Source of the DNA: Neoechinorhynchus agilis
Lineage: Eukaryota; Acanthocephala
DNA length: 64,000 nt
Assembly (NCBI GenBank): GCA_051530055.1
Contig: CM121343.1
Coordinates: 7,068,001 to 7,132,000 of the forward strand
Direction of reading: 5' to 3'
This document shows positions 34,431-43,954 of the stretch, piece after piece; the first letter of the stretch is position 1; each line of letters starts with the position of its first letter. The notes beneath the pieces were generated by a model. The model worked only from the letters and a program-made list of their open reading frames with translations, made no database searches and was not told the DNA's origin. The translations under genes and the position numbers were made by a program.

Positions 34431-34759
34431 AAAGTGTTATAATTATTATGATCACGTTTATCCCAGACGGGTAAACGGGGAGATTTCGTACGTTGAGGTG
34501 GGATGGAGGGAGTAATAAGGGCAGAAGAGTGGTCGGAGTTTGCGTGGGCAGGAAGTTTAGAGGCGGATGAGTAACCGTCGATATTTGTGAACACTCTGTC
34601 AAGGTTAAGGTCAAGACGAGTTGGAAAGTCAAGTAGTTGACGCAACTCGGAGAAGGGTAGAAGAGGAAATAGATTATTGAAGTCCCTTGCAATTAAGAAA
34701 TGTAGTAGTTACACCGTAGCTACGAAACATAAAAGCGTTCAAGATCATTTTATGGAAAT

Positions 34760-35766
34760 TTAAGTAACGTCCACGTACAAGGAAGTACATCCAGCGATCG
34801 GACATTTCTTTTGTTTTTGTCCAGTATATAATAGCTTACCACAATCCCGATGGAATCGATGACTGCAACTTAATCCATGATTTAAATCCTCACTCGCCTT
34901 CATTCGACATTGACATATTGGGCATATCGAACGTTCGATTCTTACAATCTCAATGATATCATTCATTTCATCTTCCTCGACCATTTTAAGAGCACGCTCT
35001 GCAACTTCTTTTCTCATCATAAGCCAATCGTGCTTCAAGAAAGTTTGCAATCGCATCACGTTTTCCAATTTAGTTTCATCATCCATACTCTCGTCGATAG
35101 TTGCATCTTGTTGATTAATAATCTGCCTTATTAGCAAATCAGCACTCAACAAAGCAAAATTCTCAAAGACTTCCTTGTATGCAATATTACTCGAACGCCT
35201 ATCTTGGAACTCACCATGCGCCTTCCTTGGACCAGAGGAAAATGCCTATTACGGAACGGGATTCATTGTGGAGGCAGCTGTAAGCAGTTTTCAACTTTGT
35301 CTCCTTTGGAGCGGAGATTTGTGGACCATTAGATAGTCGGCGCTGAACCTGATGGGTGATAATTAAAGAAGTATGAGGATTACCACGAAGGATTATCGCG
35401 TGGCAGCATCCTTCCGCCAGAATATTGCAACCCAACGAGCTAATACCGCCAGCGTAAGGATGACTGCGGCGCTGAATTAGTTTTTGCTGCCATTAAAATG
35501 TATTGTGGTCGCCAAATTTGCTATTAAAGCACATTAAACTTATTATCTAGAGCTTCTAAGACCTTTTTTACAACCAGTAAATTTTTAAATGTCTCTCTTT
35601 GCTTCATAATTGATTCCGATAATGTCTTCTTACTTTGTGGATCAATATCTTTAACTTTCGGTGAGTCCACAAAACGCAGAGCCATTCTGCTATATCGGTC
35701 GACAAAGTTTGCACAGTCAGTTGCAACACTAATGCCCTGTTGGTTTATGGAATCGCCTATGGTCAT
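34760..35766 (-). CDS. NSMCE2: NSE2/MMS21-like SUMO E3 ligase of the SMC5/6 complex
   Basis: Two exons: 35766-about 35529 (TIGDSINQQGISVATDC to LEALDNKFN) and about 35205-34760. The long N-terminal helices (SMC5-binding in the family) lead to EFQDRRSSNIAYKEVFENF, matching vertebrate DFQNNEKFVQF. The SP-RING follows: DIIEIVRIERSICPICQCRM, LSCSHRFHRDCGKLL, QKQKKCPIAGC. The intron takes donor AAT|GTGCTT and acceptor GTGAG|TTCC, in phase. It contains a LINE fragment. The ATG follows a CTTTCAG acceptor by 2 nt. The first zinc-ligand region has extra Cys, so a generic RING E3 is the alternative. Confidence 0.65.
35215..35485 (+). mobile_element. decayed 3' end of RLE-type LINE inside the NSE2 intron
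   Basis: Plus-strand reading at 35375-35480 gives DYRVAASFRQNIATQRANTA, corresponding to FLRQNIGLAIQRGNVASV at the end of the LINE at 27420-30448. It is inserted opposite to the gene. Confidence 0.6.
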
Positions 35767-36050
35767 ATCTGAAAGGAGAAATGTTTATTTTAAAAGAACA
35801 AATTATAAGTTTTAAAGTTCAAGAAGTAATTGGAAGGCTGTAGGAGTTTAATCGACTTTCTTAGTATCCTAAGAGCAAAAGCGGCCGAACTAACAAAAGT
35901 AGTTCAAAGTTTCTAGAGCACAAAAAAGCGAGTAAACGACGAATTAGTTTAATCGGCTTAAACATTTGTTAGAATACTTCATTTCAAAAAAGATTTGAAA
36001 TTCATTGTGTGCGTACTTATTGGAGTGGCACAAAGTTCGGTCCAATTGAA

Positions 36051-36329
36051 CTATCCATAGAGTGCATGAAGTACCGGGATTCTGCCGATCGCACGGCCTG
36101 ATCTATCTGATAGACTTGGCACCACGTCCCGTTCAATGTCCATCTTTTGTCTTTTACAGTGTTCAATGCAGAAAGGATTAAATTGGGTAAATGCGCGTTT
36201 TAGCTTCTCAAAGTCGTTTTGTTGCGCATGAGCCAATAATCCCAGTTCAATATAAGCACAATCGCATGCTCGGATTCTGTTGATGCTTAAAGCCGAAAGC
36301 GAATCGTGGTGTTCGGTCCAACAACTCAA
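36051..36329 (-). CDS. hypothetical protein or exon
   Basis: A 92-aa open frame (MSCWTEHHDSLSALSINRIR, CDCAYIELGLLAHAQQNDFE, ending GRIPVLHALYG) with five Cys and no recognised domain. Composition is protein-like. It could be an exon or an old transposon piece. Confidence 0.25.
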   Translation of the reverse strand: MSCWTEHHDSLSALSINRIRACDCAYIELGLLAHAQQNDFEKLKRAFTQFNPFCIEHCKRQKMDIERDVVPSLSDRSGRAIGRIPVLHALYG

Positions 36330-37152
36330 AGCTAAAATGAAGGAGTGCCGGGTTCAAAGAGGCTGGCTATCAACTCCGAGGCTATGATGACTTACAACAA
36401 TAAATCCAAACGTAGATAAAGAATCGCATTTTTAGATTCGGAAGCAACGAGTATTTTTTTCTAGTAAGCGTGGATTCGATTGGTGCTGGCAGCTATAGCA
36501 AAAACAGAATCGACTATAGATACCACCGTTGAACTAGTCGTTATAACAACATGCTTTTCACCCCAAATTGATCCATGAGAAGACCGTTAAACTACAGTTT
36601 ACAAACAGACGGAACTATTATAGTCCATAAAAATGGAACGACCCAATGCCACCTTCCGCCGCCGCCACCGCATCCTAGACACCTAATCGTGTAATTATCG
36701 ATGTGCAACTTGCCGAATATTTAATCGCCCAGCAACAAATGGTACGTTGGTACCAGTATCCAGAAAATGACTTTCATGGACTTTCGCAATCGAAACAATG
36801 GAGCTTTTGCTTCCTTTCAAATGGAAAAACAAGGGAAGACGACGAAGATGGACCAATCGGACAATCAATATGGTTTGATGGAAAGTAACGATTGAACAAT
36901 ATCGGCCGCATGGAAACCATCGACATGGAACACAACTCATCGATGACTGCCTCGAAAGGTCCAGGCTGACAACGAAAGAACTAAATGCCGGACTTTACAA
37001 GTTCGGCTAATTTTTGAGTTGGGATGGTGCTGTTGAATCACTTGAATAACGTTTCAAAGTTCGATTTTGCCCTTCGAATAACATGAACGGTCTTCATTTC
37101 TCGCCAATATTGTGACTGATTGAATTTGCCCCGTTTTTGCTAAACTTTATAG
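36330..37152. other. no gene seen
   Basis: No coherent frame. It probably includes the promoter of the following gene, whose ATG is abutted by the acceptor TTTATAG. Confidence 0.35.
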
Positions 37153-37632
37153 ATGACGACGGGTATTGGATATTCGGCTGACACTCCCATGCCGGCATTC
37201 CGGTTTGAATCCGATAACATGAAAGACCTATCATCGTTCTCGGCGTTCAATGATCTCGATTCGATTTCCGGTTCACTAAAGTGCAATTATTTCCTGGGGA
37301 AGAGACTGGCCTCGGTTAGAGCAAAGCTTGGTCGGACGTCGGATCTGTTGGCTCGACTTTATGCGACTCTTACGATTTGTACTGCTTCGCAATTTAGCAG
37401 AACATCTTTGAAACACGATCCGTGTACTTCAGATCTATCTTCAAAGCTAAAACATCGAGTTAGAAAAGTCAGAAAAGTGTTTTTTAGAAACGTTGAAGAT
37501 AGCTTAGACAACTTAAGGATGAAAATTTCGTTTGCAATTCAACAAGCCTGCGCGGATACTACAAAGGCGGCGAGCTCTCACCTCCTTCGCGTTCAATATG
37601 CGCCCTTAAATCCTGCTGCGTTGATTCTTTAA
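37153..37632 (+). CDS. hypothetical intronless protein, 159 aa
   Basis: Begins MTTGIGYSADTPMPAFRFES directly after AAACTTTATAG, a likely trans-splice acceptor. The middle is basic and helical (KLKHRVRKVRKVFFRNVEDS) and the end is LLRVQYAPLNPAALIL. No signal peptide, membrane segment or known domain seen. The acceptor at the start and a stop in a natural place support a real gene. Confidence 0.45.
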   Translation: MTTGIGYSADTPMPAFRFESDNMKDLSSFSAFNDLDSISGSLKCNYFLGKRLASVRAKLGRTSDLLARLYATLTICTASQFSRTSLKHDPCTSDLSSKLKHRVRKVRKVFFRNVEDSLDNLRMKISFAIQQACADTTKAASSHLLRVQYAPLNPAALIL

Positions 37633-38077
37633 TTGTGTTGAAATTCGTAGCCTTTGTTTATAAAAATTAACGATTAAATGGATTTGACCAACAAAAAAGA
37701 CCCAAAATGTACGGTTGAGCACGAAGTTGGTTTGTTTTCAAAAAACAAATTCTTAAAAAACAGCGAAAATTAAAATTTCAGGACTTTTGAGATCAACTTC
37801 TAAACTACCTGCGCTTCGATGAACCTCATCAGTTTTCAAAAAAATTTTAGAATGTATTCGTCCGAAAAATCCTATTTGGTGAATCCTCATAAGCCATCAG
37901 GAAATAATACACTCATTGTTTTTCTATAATATTGATATTAAAACATTGTTTGCGGTCGATTTTCTGTAAAATTTGGTAATTAGATAAAATTCTAATAAGG
38001 ACATAAATTAGGATCAACCGATTATTTCGATGAGAAAAGTGCCTATGTAGAATCAACGAACAATACGTGGACCCACG
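37633..38077. other. no gene seen
   Basis: AT-rich 3' flank of the preceding gene. No repeat recognised. Confidence 0.35.
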
Positions 38078-38305
38078 TTGTCGCGACGAAGGTCGGTGGA
38101 TACGGCGAGATTAAGAGACGTTAAACCGGACAATAAGAATCGCAAAAATTCAATTTCAACCGTACGAGCAAATCAGCGTAAGGACAAATCCGCTGGATCG
38201 ACTATGGTGGGATTGCGTAAGGCGCGTGTAGTTCAATCGGACAACTTATTTAGTATGCGTCTGAGGAGTAGAGAAAAGAGCCACGAAACTGCAAGACAGA
38301 TATAG
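38078..38305 (+). CDS. short basic hypothetical open frame
   Basis: About 75 aa, Arg/Lys/Ser-rich (SRRRSVDTARLRDVKPDNKN to MRLRSREKSHETARQI). No ATG at its 5' end, so if real it is an exon. No domain recognised. Confidence 0.22.
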   Translation: MSRRRSVDTARLRDVKPDNKNRKNSISTVRANQRKDKSAGSTMVGLRKARVVQSDNLFSMRLRSREKSHETARQI

Positions 38306-38446
38306 AAAGACGTTTGGGGAATCAGAATCAATTGCATGAAAAGGAAGAACAAATAAACAGTATTTCGGCCCATTGGTGCTGACGGTTACAAATTTAAGAA
38401 CAGATTTTAATCGATTTTGACGCCTATGCGAAATCGGTTTATAGGC

Positions 38447-38696
38447 ATTGAACAAAATTCATGTTTGTTTATATCCTGGGGAAAATTAAAAGAATTTATT
38501 GATTCCAGTTGTTTTTGGAGGCACAATCTTGTATGTCTTTTGATCAACGTTGCTTCTAAGTTACCAGCTTAAATAGTAGAAAAACTTACAACCTTGATCA
38601 AAAAGCGTACAAGATTGTGCGTCCGAAACCAATCGGATTCAATAAATTCTTTTAATTTTTCACCGGCATATAAACAAACATGAATTTTGTTCAATC
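38447..38696. mobile_element. complete MITE with about 108-bp inverted arms
   Basis: Arms start ATTGAACAAAATTCATG and run through TTAAAAGAATTTATTGA and ACAATCTTGTA to TTTTGATCAA. This is the best complete copy of the family that also appears at 14139-16175, 17745, 40046-40800 and 52105. Confidence 0.9.
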
Positions 38697-38805
38697 TTTT
38701 CAGAAAATCGATAATTTCTAAAATATTAAAACAATTAAATGTAGCGATTTGCAAATTATCGGGGGTTCCACTTAAATGTGTGGACAAGAGTAATAGAATA
38801 TTTGA

Positions 38806-39162
38806 TTGAAAACAAACTTTGACCAAGATTGTTCACAAGTCCATTTCGGTCAAATATCCACGATGAATCATGGCGGATTTTTTTTGAAGATTAAGGAGTT
38901 AAAAAGAGTTCTAAGGAGCGTGAGAATCACAGTCGAAAGTCTACCTGTCGTGACTGAGAGTCTTCTTTTGATAAATATTGAGGACGACGTTATTGTGACT
39001 GATAAAAGAGTCGATATTTATCGAGATGGCCTGGAAGGGAACAAAGCAAAAGTTTCCCTCCAACGACCTGTTGCTGGCCTAAACACACTCAGGGAGGCTG
39101 GTCTCCGCCTACGTGAGTTTGACGATCCCGAGTCAAAACGGAAACAATCTTGTGTGTTGTGA
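38806..39162 (+). CDS. hypothetical protein or exon
   Basis: Open frame of 118 aa. The second half looks like a real protein: SVRITVESLPVVTESLLLIN, DDVIVTDKRVDIYRDGLEGN, LREAGLRLREFDDPESK, ending QSCVL. No domain recognised; it starts next to a MITE. Confidence 0.3.
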   Translation: MKTNFDQDCSQVHFGQISTMNHGGFFLKIKELKRVLRSVRITVESLPVVTESLLLINIEDDVIVTDKRVDIYRDGLEGNKAKVSLQRPVAGLNTLREAGLRLREFDDPESKRKQSCVL

Positions 39163-40045
39163 CGAATCCCTCTGTAATTTTAGATTGAATTTGAAAATGA
39201 CTGATTCAATCAGTCGAAATCTATACCATCGTCCTCAAGGACCTCCCTCGGGTATCGACAAGCGACCTAAACAATAACATATCTTTCAAAAGAACTGATT
39301 CTGGAACTTGCCAAACAATAATTTCATTTTTAACCTAAAATCTCATCGGCGAGATTTAAGTCCCGTCAATCCGATCGCTTAATCCACCTATCGACCACTA
39401 CGATGGACCACACCGGTAAATCAAAGAATGATTGATTTTCACGACCCTCCTTTTGGTTCAAACTTACACCGAAAGAAGGATCTTATTCTTTCCATGATTT
39501 TGCCAACGTTCATTTTCTTCGCATCGCAATCTAATTTAAATTCTATAAAAATAAATCCCTACTTAAAAAATTTGTGTCATATAAAAAAAATTGAAACTTA
39601 TATCTTTTAAAAAAATCTATCTCTCTAAACAAACAACAAAAATTTATTCATAGAGAATTGTCGTCGGGGGATGTTTTTCCCCCGGATTGTTGATGGTGTT
39701 GATCATTTATTTTAAAATATTTCGCAAGCTTTTTGCTTACCTCTTTAATTCTTTTGCAAGTTTTTAAATATTCGAGACTATTTTCAAAAACATTTATTAT
39801 AAAGGCGCAAATTTATTTTTTAATTTGTGCTTTAAATTATAACTATAAGTGTCATTTTTTTCTTGAATTAAAATTATAAATTCGATTTAGTTCGTTATTC
39901 CTCGCTGAATGAATATACCGCTAAAATGTTAACATTTTAGAAGCTGTATTGTTGGAATGTAATTCATTTTTAGTACACTGATTGCTCGCTTTTATCGAAT
40001 TAAGAAGCGGCCCATTGTATTATTTAAGCGTGTAATTGTTTTTAT
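39163..40045. other. no gene seen
   Basis: Strongly AT-rich stretch. Only the approach to the 172-bp array is recognisable near its end. Confidence 0.4.
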
Positions 40046-40800
40046 GGCGGAAAAATTAAAAGAATTTATCAAGTCCGATATTTCGGCGCAAGATTGTACC
40101 TTTATCAAGATAACTTTACGTTTCTTCAATTTTTTCGCTATTAAAACAACATGAACAATTCAATATTCAAACATTATCAGTATTTATTTGAATATTGAAC
40201 TATTCATGTTTTTATATGGCGGAAAAATTAAAAGAATTTATCAAGTCCGATATTTCGGCACAAGATTGAACCTTTATCAAGATAACTTTACGTTTCTTCA
40301 ATTTTTTTCGCTATTAAAACAACATGAACAATTCAATATTCAAACATTATCAGTATTTATTTGAATATTGAACTATTCATGTTTTTATGGCGGAAAAATT
40401 AAAAGAATTTATCAAGTCCGATATTTCGGCGCAAGATTGTACCTTTATCAAGATAACTTTACGTTTCTTCAATTTTTTCGCTATTAAAACAACATGAACA
40501 ATTCAATATTCAAACATTATCAGTATTTATTTGAATATTGAACTATTCATGTTTTTATATGGCGGAAAAATTAAAAGAATTTATCAAGTCCGATATTTCG
40601 GCGCAAGATTGTACCTTTATCAAGATAACTTTACGTTTCTTCAATATTTTCGCTATTAAAACAACATGAACAATTCAATATTCAAACATTATCAGTTTTT
40701 GTTTCAATATTGAACTACTCATGTTTTTATATGGCGGAAAAATTAAAAGAACTTACCAATTCCGATATTTCGGCAATAAATTCTCTTAATTTTCCGTCAT
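40046..40800. repeat. 172-bp tandem satellite, about 4.4 copies, MITE-derived
   Basis: Units start GGCGGAAAAATTAAAAG at about 40046, 40218, 40389, 40561 and 40733. Each unit contains AGTCCGATATTTCGGC and an inverted AT-rich palindrome around CAATATTCAAACATTATC. Copies differ at only a few positions. The sequence is an offshoot of the MITE family at 38447. Confidence 0.95.
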
Positions 40801-40944
40801 ATAAAAAAATCATTATTAATTATATCGAGAGAGGTGAATATAATCCCGGTTACAAATCATTTTATTTTGGAACTAGTCAGTAATATTTGCAATTCGACAA
40901 TCATTACACACGCTAACACTCATCTTTGATTTATTGTGTTCTAG

Positions 40945-42303
40945 ATGAAAAGCATACTTCGATTTGTCTTATTCAAATGGCCATTTAAAATGCCAAATCG
41001 TTGGAGTTATAATGAACCGGATGCAGTAATCATGAATGCTCGATGCACCATTTTCGCCTATGCAGTTGCTGCCTTTACTATGTCCATAACAATAAGGCGA
41101 ATTGTTCCTTTGATCGTTAACCTCATGATTCTAACTATTCCCATAGTTATCCCAACTGTGTTTATGATATTACTATTCCTCTTAAAACACCGAACTTTAA
41201 AACTGTTGAGCGAAATTAAATGGTTGACTACATTTTATTCAATAGAAAAGCAAGCCGATTCATCGGAAATGGACAACATCGTCAAGAATCTCATCGACAA
41301 GGTTCAATCTCTTCTCCATAATCATGGTGTCGTCAACAAAAACCAAAAACCTTACAAATATGTTTCACAAGTGCCACCAAGCGAGTGCCTTAATCATCGC
41401 CTAAATCAAACATGCAATATTGATCTTCTAGTCATGTCAAAATGCCAACTCGTCGAATTATACCATTTTCTTGTACTCGGAACGATCATTGATAATGTTA
41501 GTCCTAAAAGTATACTTAAATGTCTATACTGTGCCATCCACGTAATTGAACAGGCCGCGAGCGAGTTAGCCATTTTAAGGATAAAGCAAGCATTTCCATC
41601 GCCTCTTTTAATTCCCAAATTTTCGCGGAATTCATCGCATTTGGCTAGACTTGTTGTCAGAGCACAAATAAAAAGTTTCAAGGCGTATAAAAAGGCTCTT
41701 GAGCTTCCATTGGATCGCATCGACACAGATAAAATAAATAACTTCCACAGTTCACTAGTGGAAGCTTTTAGTGCTTGTTCCGCAATTACGCCGAGCTTAA
41801 AGGAACACGACGTTAGTCCAAAGGAACCTTGTGTATTTTTAAAGATAAAAGATTCATTTGAAACATCCATCGATGATAGAATGATATCTAGTCAAAACGA
41901 AGAATGTCATGTTCAGATCCGTGATGATGTTTTCGTCAGCAATCAATGTGACTCAATAGTCGATAGTAATGTTCCAATCACGCCACCATTGATAAATAAA
42001 GCTATCGATGTTGAAGCGAAGGAGGAACACAAACGTTCTTACAAGGTTGTAATGGATGAACTTAATTCTGCACTCGATAAGACTGATTGGGAGGAGCGGG
42101 AGAATGCGATTTTAAAGGAGAAATTCAACTTACGATTGAATGATTTTGATAACTCAATTGTTTGCAATGAAGGTACTTCAGAAATCCGAACCGTAGAAGA
42201 CATCTCTGATTTTCAGAGAATGGCACTTTTAACTTCGGAACTGAAGAACGTTTTGGCTTTAAGGAAGAAGCAATTGCCACTTTCGGCTCTAAGTGAAGAA
42301 TGA
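40945..42303 (+). CDS. intronless 452-aa protein with N-terminal membrane hairpin
   Basis: The ATG directly follows TTGTGTTCTAG, a likely trans-splice acceptor. Residues about 33-77 are hydrophobic and could form two membrane segments (IFAYAVAAFTMSITIRRIVP, then IVIPTVFMILLFLL). The remainder is soluble, mainly helical and acidic towards the C-terminus (HKRSYKVVMDELNSALDKTD, DWEERENAILKEKFNL). The plan of membrane hairpin plus long helical tail recalls vezatin-type proteins, but no diagnostic motif is seen, so it is left unnamed. Confidence 0.6.
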   Translation: MKSILRFVLFKWPFKMPNRWSYNEPDAVIMNARCTIFAYAVAAFTMSITIRRIVPLIVNLMILTIPIVIPTVFMILLFLLKHRTLKLLSEIKWLTTFYSIEKQADSSEMDNIVKNLIDKVQSLLHNHGVVNKNQKPYKYVSQVPPSECLNHRLNQTCNIDLLVMSKCQLVELYHFLVLGTIIDNVSPKSILKCLYCAIHVIEQAASELAILRIKQAFPSPLLIPKFSRNSSHLARLVVRAQIKSFKAYKKALELPLDRIDTDKINNFHSSLVEAFSACSAITPSLKEHDVSPKEPCVFLKIKDSFETSIDDRMISSQNEECHVQIRDDVFVSNQCDSIVDSNVPITPPLINKAIDVEAKEEHKRSYKVVMDELNSALDKTDWEERENAILKEKFNLRLNDFDNSIVCNEGTSEIRTVEDISDFQRMALLTSELKNVLALRKKQLPLSALSEE

Positions 42304-43251
42304 AAGTCGGTCTACGCAAAGTGTTAATGACATGAAATTAAATCATGTTAATTTTAACGTTCAAAGTTATTTAGTCAATTTAAAAACGGCACTTATAATT
42401 CTTACAGTGATTGAAAGTATTTGTTTCGTGTATTGTGTTTATTAAGAAAAAAAGTTTATTGGTCGTGTCTGTCACGGGAAGGTCTTTTAGTATTTGGCAC
42501 ACTCAATCCAAGTTCTAAATGTGATTATAATAAGGAATAACTCAACTGGGTGGATCGGGGCACTTGATAGAGAACATCAGGAAATATAGATCTCTAAAAC
42601 CCGATTCATCACTTTTATAAGTGAATTTTCAAAGCTAACCTCGTCTGCGGATGGGGAAGCAATTGGTTAAATTTGTTATTTAGGTCTTCACTCGGTAGAA
42701 AACGTTTTACTAAAGACGTGTCGAACCTCGTCGGATTCAACATCAGTTTGTTTATTTGTAATAGACGCCCGCCGGATTTATCCTTCTCACGTATTTCTCT
42801 CTCGAGAGAGGTCGCGGTTCCCTCGACAATCAATTTATCCTGTTTGATGCAATCCACCCATCATTTCTTCGGCCTTCCTCATCGGCGATTTCCCGTTATT
42901 TCCAGTTTCTCCGTGCTGCGCAGTATGTGATCTGCTTCGCACTTCGAAACTTTATCGTGCCAATGCAATCTTTTTTGGACGATCAACTCTGAACAGCGGC
43001 AAGTGCCGAACCACGCGAAGAAATTGCGCGTCGCATATAGGAGACGCCTTAGTCCTTTGGTTGATTCGGTTGTTGGTTGTCATTTGGGTCAAAATTTGAC
43101 AAGAATTTTACAGCCGGATGCCTTTATTGACGACAACCCTCCACTTTTTCAGCCTAAATTCACTAATTTAATTCCCCGGTATTTCACCTCTCTTATAATT
43201 CCGACATTTCATCAAGGTTTTTTTAATTTAAAACGCAAACATTAAAATAGA
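42304..43251. other. intergenic with a dispersed module
   Basis: About 42680-42760 (TCTTCACTCGGTAGAAAACG ... GTCGAACCTCGTCGGATTC) recurs at about 46318-46385 in the second GBE1 intron. About 43165-43230 (TATTTCACCTCTC) recurs at 18608. No gene is assigned. Confidence 0.5.
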
Positions 43252-43742
43252 GACTGACTTTTATTAATTCTCAATATTTCGTCCGTTTCGTCTGACTTCT
43301 TGGGGTCGTAAATTGTTTTAATACAAGAGAGAAAGTTTTCGCTAATGGTGTCTCATTGCGAAAAGCAACTTAACTTTCTCTCTCTGAAAAAAAAATCGAA
43401 TTTTATTTTCGTCGAATTCAAACAATCTGTTTTAAGCACACTCACTACCTCCCGCCAAATTCCAGCTTTTGTCCTTCCTCGACCGTCGGGCCATCACGCT
43501 GGCAGCATTGCCTCGTTGTACTTCCAGCGAGATATTTTGTCGAAGGAATACGCCTGCTCTTGAGTCTCCGGTTCTCAATTTCTTCGAGAGATCCCGGAGC
43601 AGAGTGCCGAGCGCTCCATACGTCTCTACCCCAAAGGGGACAAAATAGTGAACCCTCGATATTTCTCTCTCTTATATCGAAACAATTTGAATTACGAAGA
43701 AGTCCGACGAGACGGACGAAATATTGAGAATTAATAAAAGTC
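43252..43742. mobile_element. TIR element carrying an RLE-LINE 3' fragment
   Basis: Flanked by a 45-bp inverted repeat with two mismatches (TTAATTCTCAATATTTCGTC on the left, GACGAAATATTGAGAATTAA on the right). The interior encodes, on the minus strand at about 43680-43440, SLFCPLWGRDVWSARHSAPG and frames of the RLE-LINE C-terminus. The outer repeats share GACGAAATATTG with the MITE at 4526. Confidence 0.75.
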
Positions 43743-43810
43743 AGTTCCTGCGGACTGGTTCTTATCGGGCACCACTGCTTTTTCAAAGGCAATTGAGTGC
43801 AATTATCAAG

Positions 43811-43954
43811 ATGCCAACAAATTTATCCTTTGAAAAGATATTCTCTGATATGTTGGATAAATGCGACAATCCGAGTGGCATGAAAGAATGCTTGGAAATA
43901 AGTTGCGATGTGGGTTTGTTGCACGATTGTTCGTTTTTTCTAGAAGATGGGTAA
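43811..43954 (+). CDS. short upstream open frame or alternative first exon of GBE1
   Basis: 47 codons (MPTNLSFEKIFSDMLDKC to [10 protein letters not shown]) whose stop overlaps the GBE1 start region. The sequence is protein-like. Either a separate small cistron, or an exon whose last bases hold the donor GG|GTAATGG. Confidence 0.3.
   Translation: MPTNLSFEKIFSDMLDKCDNPSGMKECLEISCDVGLLHDCSFFLEDG

Larger units (their letters stand above)
32690..34690 (-). mobile_element. CR1/jockey-like LINE interrupted by a nested insertion
   Basis: Minus strand: endonuclease end LDFPTRLDLNLDRVFTN and ANSDHSSALITP (34645-34440), a nested insertion at 34084-34430, then RT: LSPLQFGFRPKFSAADVLLC, TKGVPQGAVLSPLFFNILLN and the catalytic YADDITLITHSPP (33834-33090). 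The tail runs to the hairpin at 32706 and the 3' end at about 32680. Frame changes throughout. Confidence 0.85.

Noticed and set aside
34760-34900. Generic RING-finger ubiquitin ligase
   Set aside because: Less likely than NSE2: the N-terminal helices and the spacing after KKCPIAGC match the SP-RING protein better, although it is kept as an alternative.
40046-40800. CRISPR array
   Set aside because: Units are contiguous 172-bp copies without unique spacers, in a eukaryotic context; the same holds for the 33-bp and 18-bp arrays.
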